This document shows positions 43,401 through 50,943 of a stretch of 64,000 nt of DNA, piece by piece. The position numbers were made by a program, and so were the translations under genes. This DNA comes from Echinarachnius parma. Its lineage: Eukaryota > Echinodermata > Echinoidea > Clypeasteroida > Echinarachniidae. Location of the stretch: contig JBAMJV010008410.1 in assembly GCA_037951105.1 (NCBI GenBank), forward strand, positions 33,547 through 97,546, given 5' to 3'. The notes under the pieces are model-generated. The model was not told the DNA's origin. It worked only from the letters and a program-made list of their open reading frames with translations, and made no database searches. How positions within the stretch are numbered: the stretch's first letter is position 1; every line of letters starts with the position of its first letter.

Positions 43401-46400
43401 GCAGGCAGCAACTCAAAATCTATCTATCTATAAGTGGGTAGATAAATTGTTTAATTTTCATAAGGTTTATTAGGGACTGGTTATACAAGTTGTTGAATGA
43501 TAGAGTTGTACCAATCACAGCATAACAATAGCTAAAGATTGTATCATAATAAATTCAGTCATACTGCCCCCAACATACAACACACATGAAACGGTATGCT
43601 TGGTGTGCAATTCAAACCCCAGCATCAACACACACACACATGAAACAATTATGCCTGGTGTGCAATTCAAACAAGTACTGAGAAGAATGGATTCTGACCT
43701 GCTCATCCGATATGAGTTGCAATTCGTGCCTTGCTTGGTCGATACCTTCTTTGGGGCCCACAATCTTGATCATGTCTGAGTTCTCGGCGCTGTTAGGGAG
43801 GGTGATCTTGGTCATGGTCACCTGTTCCAACTCACGCAGTTTCTTGCCCTCCCGACCAATCACGAACCGGTGATGCTCTTTGGGGATTTGGATTGTGATG
43901 TTGGCCTGGAAAGAAAAAGGTTGCAAGAGGAATAATAACCCATACATTCTATGATAATACAATCTAGTGCTGAATTCATCAGCAAAACAAACTAAAAGAG
44001 ATCTTAAAATGATCATGTTAATTACCATTCTGCAAACGATGTATATCTTTGTCACAGCTGGCCACCATGTTAGGGTGATTTACAAGTTATCATTAACTAT
44101 CTTGTCATTAGTGCTAAGAGAGATATTTGAGCATCAATATAATATTCACTGCTCAAATTAAGCACTGGTCAGCATGCCATAGGATGCTAAAAATAAGCTT
44201 CCAGCCACACACATTATACTAAAGGCACTTGCCCACCTGGGCAACTAATAGTAAGACTGAGTCGGTTCGGTCGGTCACACGGGTTCCCGACCGTCACACG
44301 GGTTCCCGACCGTCACCACCGGGTCCCCATTTTGTTTTTTCGGAACCGGTGCCCGAAAAAACAACAAAAAAAACAAAACATTTTAATGCCCATGTATCAG
44401 AATATACAATTTTCTCATATTCAAAAAAAGTGGTTAGTAAAAAATTAGCTTATGAATATTTCGGAGCAGCAATATGTTACTGCTCATTCACAAATTTTTT
44501 ACTAACCACTTTCTTGAATATGAGAAAATTACTCCTTCAAGTAGTAAACACAAATGGGCGCACGCCTAGATAGGCCAGTGTGTTTCAGACAACGAAAATC
44601 ATGATTTAAAAAATATATATATATTTTTCGGGGCACTGGTTCCCGACCGGTGCAAGTCGATCAGGACCCGGTTAATGAAATAACTGTAATGACTCGGGCC
44701 AACTTATAGAAACAGACTTTTTTATGCTTTCTTCTTTCTTTGGGACCAGTTAATACTTGATATAAACCACCACAATTGTATATTAATAATTAAGTAGTCT
44801 GTTAGTCTGTAGTTTGTTAATTAATTACCAAGTACCCGAGTCTGTAGTTTATTTTTTACTAAGTACCTGAGTCTGTAGTTTGTTCATTACTAAGTACCCG
44901 AGTCTGTAGTTTGTTCATTACTAAGTACCTGAGTCTGTAGTTTGTTCATTACTAAGTACCTGAGTCTGTAGTTTGTTCATTACTAAGTACCTGAGTCTGT
45001 AGTTTGTTCATTACTAAGTACCTGAGTCTGTAGTTTGTTCATTACTAAGTACCTGAGTCTGTAGTTTGTTCATTACTAAGTACCTGAGTCTGTAGTTTGT
45101 TCATTACTAAGTACCTGAGTCTGTAGTTTGTTCATTACTAAGTACCTGAGTCTGTAGTTTGTTCATTACTAAGTACCTGAGTCTGTAGTTTGTTCATTAC
45201 TAAGTACCTGAGTCTGTAGTTTGTTCATTACTAAGTACCCGAGTCTGTAGTTTGTTCATTACTAAGTACCTGAGTCTGTAGTTTGTTCATGACTTCCCTC
45301 CTAGCCTTCAACACGACCTCCTCCTTGCCGGTCACTACAATGGTCAAGCTCTGATCTTTGGCCAGACTCATCTCAATGCTCGCATCTAAATGGAGCAAAG
45401 GGAACATTAAAGGGACTTGGTAACATTGTCCAAATCATACAATGCTCGCATCTGAATGGAGCAAAGGGAACATTAAAGGGACTTAGTAACATTGTCCAAA
45501 TCATACAATGCTTGCATCTGAATGGAGCAAAGGGAACATTAAAGGGACTTAGTAACATTGTCCAAATCATACAATGCTTGCATCTGAATGGAGCAAAGGG
45601 AACATTAAAGGGACTTGGTATCATTGTCCAAATCATGCAATGCTTGCATCTGAATGGAGCTGAAGGAACATTATTGAAATCAAATTAGTAATAGATAAAT
45701 TAAAGAAAAACAGGTTCAGAGCAGATATTCATGATTCATAAACACGTCTCCAGATCTGTGCCAGTCATCATATACAAATACCAGCAACGGCATATTTGGG
45801 GCGAGGAGCACCCCCCCCCCCCCCCCCCCCTTTACTCATCCCAACTAGCTCAGGCACAGCAATTTGTTTCATTTTGTTTTCTGCTTGCTTGCTATAATGT
45901 ATGCCACCTGGACCTGTGCTTATAGACTACCATATAAAATGATTACTAATGGCATATATCACACCCCCTTTCCCCTCCTCCCACACCCCCTTTCCCCTCC
46001 CCCCCCCCCCCCCCCACAAGCACAGCAATTTGTCTCCTTTTGTTTTCTACTTGCTTGCTTTGTATGGCCCCTGGACCTCTGCTAAGGCCCTGCCCCCTGG
46101 ACCCGGGCTGCCATGGGCCCAAGGGTAGAACCCTCGAGTACACTGGAATCGGCTATCGCTAATGCAATCACAGATTGCAGCTCGCCCTTTCCGGATTACT
46201 GGCTGCGCCACAGACTACTAACGTTCTAGACAAACAATGATCTGTACTGGCCGGTGGTATATACAGCAAACTACTATCTAGACAACAATAAATGTACTAC
46301 TATCAAGACTCACTTGTGTGTTTCATGACGTCAGCACATATTTTGCTGGACTGACTACCAGATTCACCAAATCCCTGGTTCATCTCTTTGTATCGACGCT

Positions 46401-46984
46401 CTTCTAAAGGCACATGGAAAACCTGCAGAAAACAAGAAAATCAAAAATTGCTAAAAAAATCAAGAGTTAGTGTTATTGCTAAAGAATCAAGTAAATATGA
46501 ACAAATAAAACTTATAAACAAAATATGTAACTTATCAGATGCAATGATAAGTTCTTCCAAAGGAATTAACTTCTTTAGTCATAAAAAAGAATGATTTAAG
46601 AAAGATATTTTTCAAAAGTACACGTACCTGAGTTACTACGGAAGACTTGACAGCCATTCTGGCATAAGAGGCGCCGTGTGTTTTGGCACCTGGCTTGGGG
46701 CCACGGCCAGCTGGGGCACTCTCCATGGGCGGGAAAGCTTCATCGTAGGTGGGTGCAGGGGGCTCATACGCCTCCTCCTCTACACTGAAGCTGTTGTTGG
46801 AGTCATTGGGGATGCTGCCCACTGGTCCAGGCCCTGGGCTACCTACTGGTCCAGGCCCTGGGCTACCTACTGGTCCAGGCACTGGGGTGCCCACTGGTCC
46901 AGGCACTGGGCTGCCCACTGGTCCAGGCCCTGGGGTGGGGAACGTGCTGCCACTGCCGGGCAGGAATTGAGGATCTGTACTCAT
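31373..46984 (-). CDS. HDLBP: Vigilin (HDLBP), start codon to mid KH7; C-terminal half missing
   Basis: Complement of join(31373..31459, 32354..32467, 34177..34281, 34725..34864, 35289..35472, 37020..37127, 41301..41507, 42927..43142, 43699..43905, 45270..45385, 46314..46422, 46628..46984); every junction is GT-AG and in phase, about 650 residues. Vigilin is a multi-KH RNA-binding protein that associates with ribosomes, ER-bound mRNAs and tRNAs. Visible: a Pro/Gly repeat N-terminus, the conserved VFHVPLEERRYKEMNQ and LAKDQ segments, then KH1-KH6 and the first half of KH7. The GxxG loops read GREG, GPEN (KH2, degenerate as in other vigilins), GPRG, GRQG, GKAG, GSKG and GKGG. Metazoan vigilins have 14 KH domains and about 1,250 residues; exons for the second half of KH7 onward are absent from 31.4 kb down to the window start. 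Many exons have duplicated junctions in adjacent introns. Confidence 0.93.
31565..31700. repeat. GC-rich repeat fragment
   Basis: TCTGGAAATAGGAACAAAT, GGGTCCAGGGGGCCACC and GGGGCAGCGCCCCCTGAAGC, unlike the AT-rich intron around it. Looks like the end of an element, boundaries uncertain. Confidence 0.4.
31995..32303. mobile_element. M5 repeat, inverted copy
   Basis: Ends GGACAATGTTACTAGATCCC TTTAA, the reverse complement of the start at 28766. Internal words AACGATTGAAATG-like and TCATTGCACTGACTTTG match in inverted order. Ends 50 bp before vigilin exon 11. Confidence 0.6.
32354..32467 (-). CDS. HDLBP: Vigilin exon 11, second half of KH6
   Basis: 38 codons: VQITFPDPGKQSDVVTLRGP, then VDLCHRFLKELSKEL. 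Acceptor GGTTGCTACAG, donor GTCAGT. Confidence 0.93.
32470..32765 (-). repeat. Two extra copies of the vigilin exon 11 acceptor region (~146-bp units)
   Basis: Units at about 32543-32616 and 32690-32762 repeat the first 67 or so coding bases of exon 11 with its TTGCTACAG acceptor plus intron sequence. Each copy breaks after ACCAAAGCAAG into intron. They differ from the real exon by CATGGACC for CGTGGACC. Confidence 0.9.
32766..33448. other. Intronic sequence, partly GC-richer
   Basis: AT-rich at first, then a patch at 32960-33330 with GCGCACACG, GCGCATGTGCGC and GTGCGCAC words that looks like an element interior. The open frames there lack family signatures. Confidence 0.35.
33449..33601. 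repeat. 153-bp imperfect palindrome
   Basis: Outer arms CAACTAACGAATG / CATTCGTTAGTTG and inner arms CTCGGTGGGCTCAAAATGA / TCATTTTGAGCCCACCTCGG, with CTATTACC/GGTAATAG between. The loop is TCATCTACGCTTC. Confidence 0.85.
33780..33830 (-). repeat. Remnant of the exon 11 duplication unit
   Basis: CACATTGATATGACAAAGCT followed by TCTTGCTTTTGTCCATGCAG repeats the 32.5-32.7 kb unit boundary about 1 kb away. Confidence 0.75.
34066..34140 (-). repeat. Duplicate of the vigilin exon 10 donor end
   Basis: CCTCACCTGCTTGAATTTAT CCCTGATTTC at about 34103-34132 repeats the last eight codons and the CAG/GTGAGG donor of exon 10, preceded by a shared ATGTTTTATTGACAAGCTTG segment. Confidence 0.9.
34177..34281 (-). 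CDS. HDLBP: Vigilin exon 10, first half of KH6
   Basis: 35 codons: ENEKTRDILIEHRFHRTIIG, GSKG loop, YIKEIRDKFKQ. Acceptor TTGCTTACAG, donor GTGAGG. Confidence 0.93.
34573..34724 (-). repeat. Two extra copies of the vigilin exon 9 donor end (~75-bp units)
   Basis: CTTACCAGTCTCTGA(A/G)CTATCTC and the CAGCAGCTCTCTCTTGCCCTG block occur at about 34575 and 34646 as well as in the true exon end at 34721. Each copy has the CTG/GTAAG donor. Confidence 0.9.
34725..34864 (-). CDS. HDLBP: Vigilin exon 9, second half of KH5
   Basis: Encodes TRIKKETGVSIRIPSDEDKS, EGIQQAKRELLEIAQRL. Acceptor TTATCTGTGCAG, donor GTAAGT. The split first codon completes to Ile, as in the family (GGNI-TRIK). Confidence 0.92.
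35289..35472 (-). CDS. HDLBP: Vigilin exon 8, end of KH4 and start of KH5
   Basis: Encodes VHVEFQEGRDIIAVEGPPEE, then INIDPKYHKHIIGKAGGN. Acceptor TTGTACTTGTAG, donor GTAAGT. Its first 45 or so bases and acceptor are repeated 13 times upstream in the intron. Confidence 0.93.
35500..36560 (-). repeat. Tandem array of 13 copies of the vigilin exon 8 acceptor (~83-bp units)
   Basis: Each unit reads, on the minus strand, TAG/GTCCATGTTGAGTTCCAAGA and on through GGGACATCATTGCTGTGGAG, then about 35 bp of intron. GGACCTACA marks fall at about 35550, 35635, 35715, 35800, 35883, 35966, 36049, 36132, 36215, 36295, 36378, 36453 and 36538. The variant with GATATCCCGCCCCTC recurs 416 bp apart (about 35690 and 36106), showing a five-unit higher-order period. 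Confidence 0.95.
36561..37019. other. Unique intronic sequence
   Basis: No repeat unit or exon recognised between the exon 8 acceptor array and exon 7. Confidence 0.4.
37020..37127 (-). CDS. HDLBP: Vigilin exon 7, first half of KH4
   Basis: 36 codons: NSIKLEEVYAPAWLHRFIIG, then GRQG loop and KNITQNLPK. Acceptor TTGTTCATTTTAG, donor GTCAGT. Confidence 0.92.
37188..37350 (-). repeat. Extra copies of the vigilin exon 7 acceptor end
   Basis: On the minus strand, TTTGCAG/GCTAACAGCATCAAGCTA with GAGGAGGTGTATGGCCCGG repeats the first 70 or so bases of exon 7 and breaks off after CAGACAG. A shorter third piece (CTTGATGCTGTTAGCCTAAA) is at about 37325. The copy's acceptor is at least as good as the real one. 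Confidence 0.88.
37430..37790 (-). repeat. Copies of the vigilin exon 6 donor end, with a TG tract
   Basis: TATACCTTTGCATAGAC(A/C)T(A/G)TGTGAT occurs near 37436, 37679 (TTTACATAG) and 37749, matching the true exon 6 end at 41297-41330 about 3.6 kb away. A (TG)n tract and GATAGCACAGTG repeats lie between. Confidence 0.8.
37930..41180. repeat. AT-rich intron block with eight TGTAACGTCCGAAACA words
   Basis: The 16-bp word or its complement occurs at 38163 (-), 38373 (+), 38547 (+, 1 mismatch), 38565 (+), 38739 (-), 39114 (-, 1 mismatch), 40363 (+) and 40756 (+, 1 mismatch). Six of the eight have GTTAAC within about 20 bp on the same relative side. Unit spacing is irregular and no terminal repeats or coding frames are clear. 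Confidence 0.8.
41301..41507 (-). CDS. HDLBP: Vigilin exon 6, KH3
   Basis: 69 codons in phase 0: TVALEVRKSQHRYVIGPRGS, ILKETGVSVEVPPSESSSET, ending AITQVYAK. Acceptor TGTCCTTGACAG, donor GTATAT. Confidence 0.94.
41829..42828. mobile_element. 1-kb element with CATACTTGCCAAC ends and a decayed coding fragment
   Basis: Inverted ends CATACTTGCCAAC and GTTGGCAAGTATG. A reverse-strand frame (41994-42281) reads KKMTLLFGKKADTSVINAVV, CFTEFLVEHNS and then degenerates; the FTxFLVEHN phrase is one I associate with a repeated, hAT-like invertebrate protein family, which is a recollection rather than a search result. Lies in the intron between KH2 and KH3 exons. Confidence 0.6.
42927..43142 (-). CDS. HDLBP: Vigilin exon 5, KH2
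   Basis: 72 codons in phase 0: AMRAFERLHVPYKYHPFICG, the degenerate loop GPEN, and EIVVSGEKEGVMEAKNIILR. Acceptor ACTATTGCAG, donor GTAGTT. Confidence 0.93.
43195..43290 (-). repeat. Diverged copy of the vigilin exon 5 acceptor end
   Basis: On the minus strand, ACTATTGCAG/GCCAAGAGAGCCTTCAAGCG, then CTGCATATGCCATACAAG and an in-frame TAG. It matches the first 50 or so bases of exon 5 with about 15% change, so it is older than the exon 8 array and could not be used in frame. Confidence 0.85.
43580..43690 (-). repeat. Small duplication beside the vigilin exon 4 donor
   Basis: GAAAC(G/A)...TATGC(T/C)TGGTGTGCAATTCAAAC occurs twice (about 43588 and 43642) just downstream of the exon 4 donor. Unlike the others it does not include exon sequence. 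Confidence 0.7.
43699..43905 (-). CDS. HDLBP: Vigilin exon 4, KH1
   Basis: 69 codons, phase 0 at both ends: ANITIQIPKEHHRFVIGREG through ELQLISDEQ. Acceptor TTTCTTTCCAG; donor GTCAGA is weaker than the others. Confidence 0.93.
44256..44690. mobile_element. GACTGAGTCGGTTCGG foldback element, copy 2
   Basis: Starts ACTGAGTCGGTTCGGTCGG and ends near TAATGACTCGGGCC. Inside, an inverted pair (TTTTCTCATATTCAAAAAAA...CTTGAATATGAGAAAATT) with AGTGGTTAGTAAAAAATT arms. Related to 25053-25503. Confidence 0.6.
44805..45269 (-). repeat. 31-bp tandem array, about 15 copies of the vigilin exon 3 donor
   Basis: Each unit on the minus strand reads AACAAACTACAGACTCAG then GTACTTAGTAATG, which is the last 18 coding bases of exon 3 (KLQTQ end) followed by its donor and 13 bp of intron. 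The unit touching the exon is the true junction. Outer units at about 44805-44870 are more diverged. Confidence 0.95.
45270..45385 (-). CDS. HDLBP: Vigilin exon 3
   Basis: Acceptor TTTGCTCCATTTAG, donor GTACTT. Encodes ASIEMSLAKDQSLTIVVTGK and ARREVMNKLQTQ. Both ends of this exon are embedded in tandem arrays, 66-bp acceptor copies on one side and 31-bp donor copies on the other. Confidence 0.92.
45386..45660 (-). repeat. 66-bp tandem array with four extra copies of the vigilin exon 3 acceptor
   Basis: CGCATCT or TGCATCT marks fall at about 45382, 45448, 45514, 45580 and 45646. On the minus strand each unit ends TTTGCTCCATTCAG/ATGCAAGCATTG, repeating the acceptor and first exon 3 bases. Each unit also contains TTAAAGGGACTTGGTAACAT, the start of repeat family M5. 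Confidence 0.93.
45661..46313. other. Vigilin intron 2 with C-runs
   Basis: Two long C-runs (about 45811-45830 and 45999-46015), each within copies of a CAGCAATTTGT(T/C)TC segment (45855 and 46023), so a local duplication. No other feature. Confidence 0.5.
46314..46422 (-). CDS. HDLBP: Vigilin exon 2
   Basis: Acceptor GTTTTCTGCAG, donor GTGAGT. Encodes VFHVPLEERRYKEMNQGFGE, then KICADVMKHT. Conserved non-KH segment. Confidence 0.92.
46628..46984 (-). CDS. HDLBP: Vigilin first coding exon
   Basis: ATG at 46984-46982, 119 codons, then donor GTACGT. It opens MSTDPQFLPGSGSTFP, carries five to six PGPGPVGS-like octapeptides, then YEPPAPTYDEAFPPMESAP and AVKSSVVTQ. PPTYxxAFPP and SxVTQ match the vertebrate vigilin N-terminus. 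5' UTR continues to an acceptor at 47018 (CCTTTTTGCAG), so a further non-coding exon lies upstream. Confidence 0.9.
46810..46935. repeat. 24-bp coding tandem repeat in vigilin exon 1
   Basis: Units of ACTGGTCCAGGCCCTGGGCT with small variants, about five copies in frame, giving Pro-Gly-Pro-Gly-Pro-Val-Gly-Ser/Thr octapeptides. 24 is a multiple of 3, so length changes keep frame. Confidence 0.85.
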
Positions 46985-47017
46985 GGTCTAGGGTCGTGAT
47001 CAGTGTCGACAGTACCA

Positions 47018-47280
47018 CTGCAAAAAGGACAACAATAGTGCATTCAAATTAGTATTTAAAATCATGTTGCGGACCAACTTTTATTCAACAATAAATCCTA
47101 CACATCTCTGAAAACATAAAATGTTTTTTAAAATGCATTTTATATCTCTAAGTAACAAACATTACGCACATATATTTTTTAAAAAGTTGAAACTTTGTGA
47201 CTGGAGGGCACCCTCTCATGTTTTAACAGAAATATACATGATAACAGGCTTCTTATTTAGCCGTTTATGTTTCCCTCCAT
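47018..47280. other. Vigilin intron upstream of the start-codon exon
   Basis: AT-rich. 47185-47280 resembles a diverged piece of MITE family M1 (GAGGGCACCCTCTCATGTTT, GATAACAGGCTTCTTATTTA). Confidence 0.4.
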
Positions 47281-47700
47281 TTAAAGGGACATTCCCTCTT
47301 TACCAAAAATTTCAAAATTCTTCAAATTTGGTACAGATCTGTATAATACTTGTATTATGCTGCGTATGAAATTTCATAGCCGTAGGTGCCATCATTCATA
47401 GCGATCACTGCTGTTGTGCAGATCTCTCGTTGGTGGCACTATCTTTTATGGGTGGTGGGCATCACATTCATACCACATATAATATCCAACAAACGTAGAG
47501 GGAGCTAGACAGATTATTGTGAGGTTCGGTTATTAAACCGTCGTCCAACATTTTATTAATCTATAGGTAATAACAAAAATCATAACATTCATAACTCCAG
47601 AATAAATTTTAAAAATCATGATCTATAATATTTGAGGTTAATATGGCAACTTATATTTTTTAATTATTTTTGGCTTGCAAAAGAGGGAATGCCCCTTTAA
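47281..47700. mobile_element. TTAA-flanked MITE, family M3
   Basis: TTAAAGGGACATTCCCTCTT at the left and AAGAGGGAATGCCCCTTTAA at the right. Inverted ends of about 20 bp, no coding sequence. Confidence 0.8.
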
Positions 47701-47989
47701 GCATTTGTTATTAATGATAACACAAGTTTTGGATCCTGAAATTCTGTTTGACCAGAACTGTACTATCCCTTTAAGATCTGAAGAAATATATCATGGATAA
47801 AATGAAATTCCATGACTATCCATATCCCATGAGATATTAGTTTTAATAAAGTTTCCACTCAGGACTTTGCCAGGAAAACACAATGTTAAAGTTCCGACCC
47901 TTTTCAGGTTTTCCAGGAACTGTAATAAACCCTGTGAGTTATGTGGTTGTCACCTGGGGTTAACACTATATGGAACTCTATAAAAGGAT

Positions 47990-48240
47990 CTAGTAACTTT
48001 GCTGATATGATGACACACGCAGTACCCCGGGGTACCGTTGTAGCCCGGTATCCAGCGTTGTGTTGCGCCATCTTGTGTCCACTCGAAGTACAACCGTACT
48101 GCGTTGTGCATGCAGTGCAGCGCGCGATTGTATGCACGCTATACCCACAGTACAGCCCTAAAAATTAAATAAATAATTAAACAAAATGGCGGATTTTCGT
48201 CTGGTACCCCAGGGTACCATTTATGTCATATGTGCAAAAA
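47990..48240. repeat. GGGGTACC-containing repeat
   Basis: AGTACCCCGGGGTACCGTTG and GGTACCCCAGGGTACCATTT form a spaced, partly inverted pair about 200 bp apart around GCGCGATTGTATGC. Probable element, ends unclear. Confidence 0.4.
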
Positions 48241-48326
48241 CTGGCAAATAGGCGATACAATGTGTATTTCACTATTTCTGTGATCTGATAGTGTCCACTT
48301 AAATTGCATGAAAATTGGGTAAATTG

Positions 48327-48530
48327 CCACTTGGTCTACAACCATTTGGTCCATTCCCATTTGGTCTACTTAAAAATTATGAATCTGGCGGCTTAATTAT
48401 GATTATGATTATGATTATGGATTATGATTAGGGTTAGGGTTGTGGATTAGGGTTAGGGTAAGAGTTAGGGTTAGGGTTAGGGTTTTGGAGGCATCAGGTA
48501 GTAGACCAAATGGGAAGTAGACCAACTGAG
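48327..48530. mobile_element. Small element with TTGGTCTAC ends and interstitial telomere repeats
   Basis: CCACTTGGTCTAC and CATTTGGTCTACTT on the left mirror GTAGACCAAATGGGAAGTAG on the right. The core is (GATTAT)n grading into (TTAGGG)n variants at about 48424-48486. Confidence 0.7.
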
Positions 48531-48667
48531 ATTAGAGAGATTAGAAATTGTATGGGAAATGAATGTCATGACAGAATAAGATTGTTAAACACATCACTGG
48601 GGATGCACAAACTCATGCACTGAGCTAAGCTAGGTCAGCAAATATAAGTTTCTGAACTTTCCATAAC

Positions 48668-49202
48668 TTAAAGGGGTAGTTTAGTTTTGGTAGAGAGGGC
48701 GCTGCACATCACAATTTTTTTGTGAGGTAATGCAAAACTGAGTGTCGAATTTGAGAGAACATACAATTTTCATGGCAGAATAAACTTTATTTGGTCAAAA
48801 TCGACCCAGAAACGGCTGAAATATATCTGATCTTATAATTATTTGGGGCCAAAATAATTAGATGATTTTTAGAAAAAAAATTTAAAATGCTTGCACTTTT
48901 TCAAAAATTTTCAAAAGCGTTTTTAAAATAGTTGTTGATGAACTCGCTATTTAATCATTATATCAATAAAACATCACATGCATAATTTTGTATGAAAAAT
49001 GGTGGAAACCAATGCCTTTTTAAAAAGCGCCCTCTTGTGTTTTAATGGCTCTTTTTGAATGATAACAGGCTTTTTACTTAGTCATTTGTAATTATGTATA
49101 TCTTTCGAGCATGGTGGAGTTATTACTATTAGTTTATAATGTAACTGTGCAGGTTTTGGCTACTAAAGTTCAGCCTTGCCAAAACCTAAACTACCCCTTT
49201 AA
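48668..49202. mobile_element. TTAA-flanked MITE, family M1 copy 4 (best preserved)
   Basis: TTAAAGGGGTAGTTTAG at the left, CTAAACTACCCCTTTAA at the right. Includes ACTATTAGTTTATAATG near 49128, the intact site corresponding to the insertion point of the 53.7-61.1 kb transposon. Confidence 0.85.
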
Positions 49203-49567
49203 CTTCACTGTTTTCTTTGTTATATGTATTCATTTACCATGGAATTCGCATATATATTTAGTCACTTAGTGGACATTCTTGATCAGAGAAATGCACAATT
49301 TATCAATTCTTCATTGAATTTATCAATTCTTCATTAACAATGAAGGGGACAATAATTTTTACTAATTTTCCCCAAAAAATATTTTAGATTTTGAAGGAAA
49401 ATGTGCCTTTTATTCTAATTTAGTAAAGACCCAAAAAAGGCTCATTTTGTATGTTATCAGTTATGCCAATTCAAGATCTTATATTCAAACACAGGTGGCA
49501 TTATTTGTAAACCCTATTGACCGTAACCAGGGCTCCACACATACTTTTTTTGTCAGTTGAAAGTAGT

Positions 49568-49674
49568 GCTGTAACCGATCATCGGATCGGCATGCCGATC
49601 ACGATCCGATCATGCATGATCGGACCGTTTTTGCCGATTTCCGATCATGCAGAAAAAATCGGAAGATCGGATCG

Positions 49675-49718
<44 letters not shown>

Positions 49719-50225
49719 TTTTTTTTTCTTTGGAAAATGTTATCGATCTTCGAAATCGGATCGATGATCGGGATCGGATGATCGGCTATAAAAAAAATTA
49801 ATTTTTTTTTTTTTTTTTTCTTTGGAAAATGATCCCCAAAAAACACAATTTTGGAATATAAATGAATACCAAAGCAACATATATCTATATTTATAAGCCC
49901 AAGGTAATCTTGTATGGGTATGCTTTCATTTAAAACTGATTACCTCTCCTTTTACAAAATTATTCGCGCCGATTTTGAGCTTAGTCCCATGTGTTTCTGA
50001 AAGGTTACGCCAAATTAATCACATGGGACTAAGCTCAAAATCGGCGTGAGTAATTTTGTAAAAGAAGAGGTAATCAGTTTGAAATGAAAGCATACCCGTA
50101 CAAGATTACCTTGGGCTTATTAATATGGATATATGTTGCTTTGGTATTCATTTATATTCCAAAATTGTGTTTTTTGGGGATCATTTTCCAAAGAAAAAAA
50201 AAAAAAAAAAATTTAAAAAGCTCTG
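49568..50225. mobile_element. GCTGTAACCGATCATCGG foldback element, copy 2
   Basis: Left end identical to 20027 for over 100 bp and the same core palindrome around ACATGGGACTAAGCTC. The right terminus is lost in AAAAAGCTCTGTGGG. Poly(A) and poly(T) runs are longer than in copy 1. Confidence 0.75.
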
Positions 50226-50824
50226 TGGGACTACGTGAGAAATCTGAAATGAAAAATATATCTTCAATATTGTTTAAGTTTAGTGGTACAGAAAAAGTCA
50301 GATCTGCCGTTTAATTAGAATCGGGCGACTTAAATGGAGACCAAAGCGCGATCAAAGCTTTCGTTTAAAAACATGTTCAAAGTCTCGTTATGACACGGAC
50401 AGAGGTCGGGCTGGTGCCTAAATCACTGATTTTACATGGGAAATGAGCTACAAATCATCATTTTCATCTAGCGTCAGGTTAGATCATATATTTGTGAAGG
50501 AGTACATGTAGATGGTAGTTCACGAGAATATCGTGCACACAAAATTGCAATTTAGGGGGTTTCTGTAGCCTGTAGGTGGTTGTAGAGTGCCAGCGCAAGC
50601 GCTCGCGCTCTGTTGAGTTAACTAGATTGGCGAGTTTATGCATCATATTTGCCAGAGATATATTGATATTTCTGTAAAACAAGCACAAAACCCATACAAA
50701 TTCATGTCTTTATGAAATGACTGCCAGTAACAGACTTTCCTTAATCCACAGGGCACACTCGTATCTGTGGTGGATGACGGATTGACGTAACTCTTGAGAA
50801 TGCTAGCGCTCTGCGCTAGTGTTC

Positions 50825-50943
50825 CGATGGCCGCCGATGCGTACGGCGAACGGCGCCATGCGATACACATGAATATGCGCGGTAATAGTTTCATGTGTAT
50901 CGCATGGCGCCGTTCGCCGTACGCGTACGCATCGGCGGCCATC
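50825..50943. repeat. GC-rich hairpin, ~47-bp arms
   Basis: GATGGCCGCCGATGCGTACG, GCGAACGGCGCCATGCGATA and CACATGAA are repeated in inverted order after a TATGCGCGGTAATAG loop, with a 6-base GTACGC insertion in the right arm. Many CpGs. Confidence 0.85.

Noticed and set aside
45373-45636. 87-codon minus-strand frame with repeated MIWTM..PFNVPFAPFRC
   Set aside because: 66-bp array translated (66 is a multiple of three). The real exon 3 frame differs.
46676-46999. 107- and 73-codon + strand frames rich in GPGPG
   Set aside because: Antisense of vigilin exon 1, whose minus-strand reading is supported by splice sites and family similarity.
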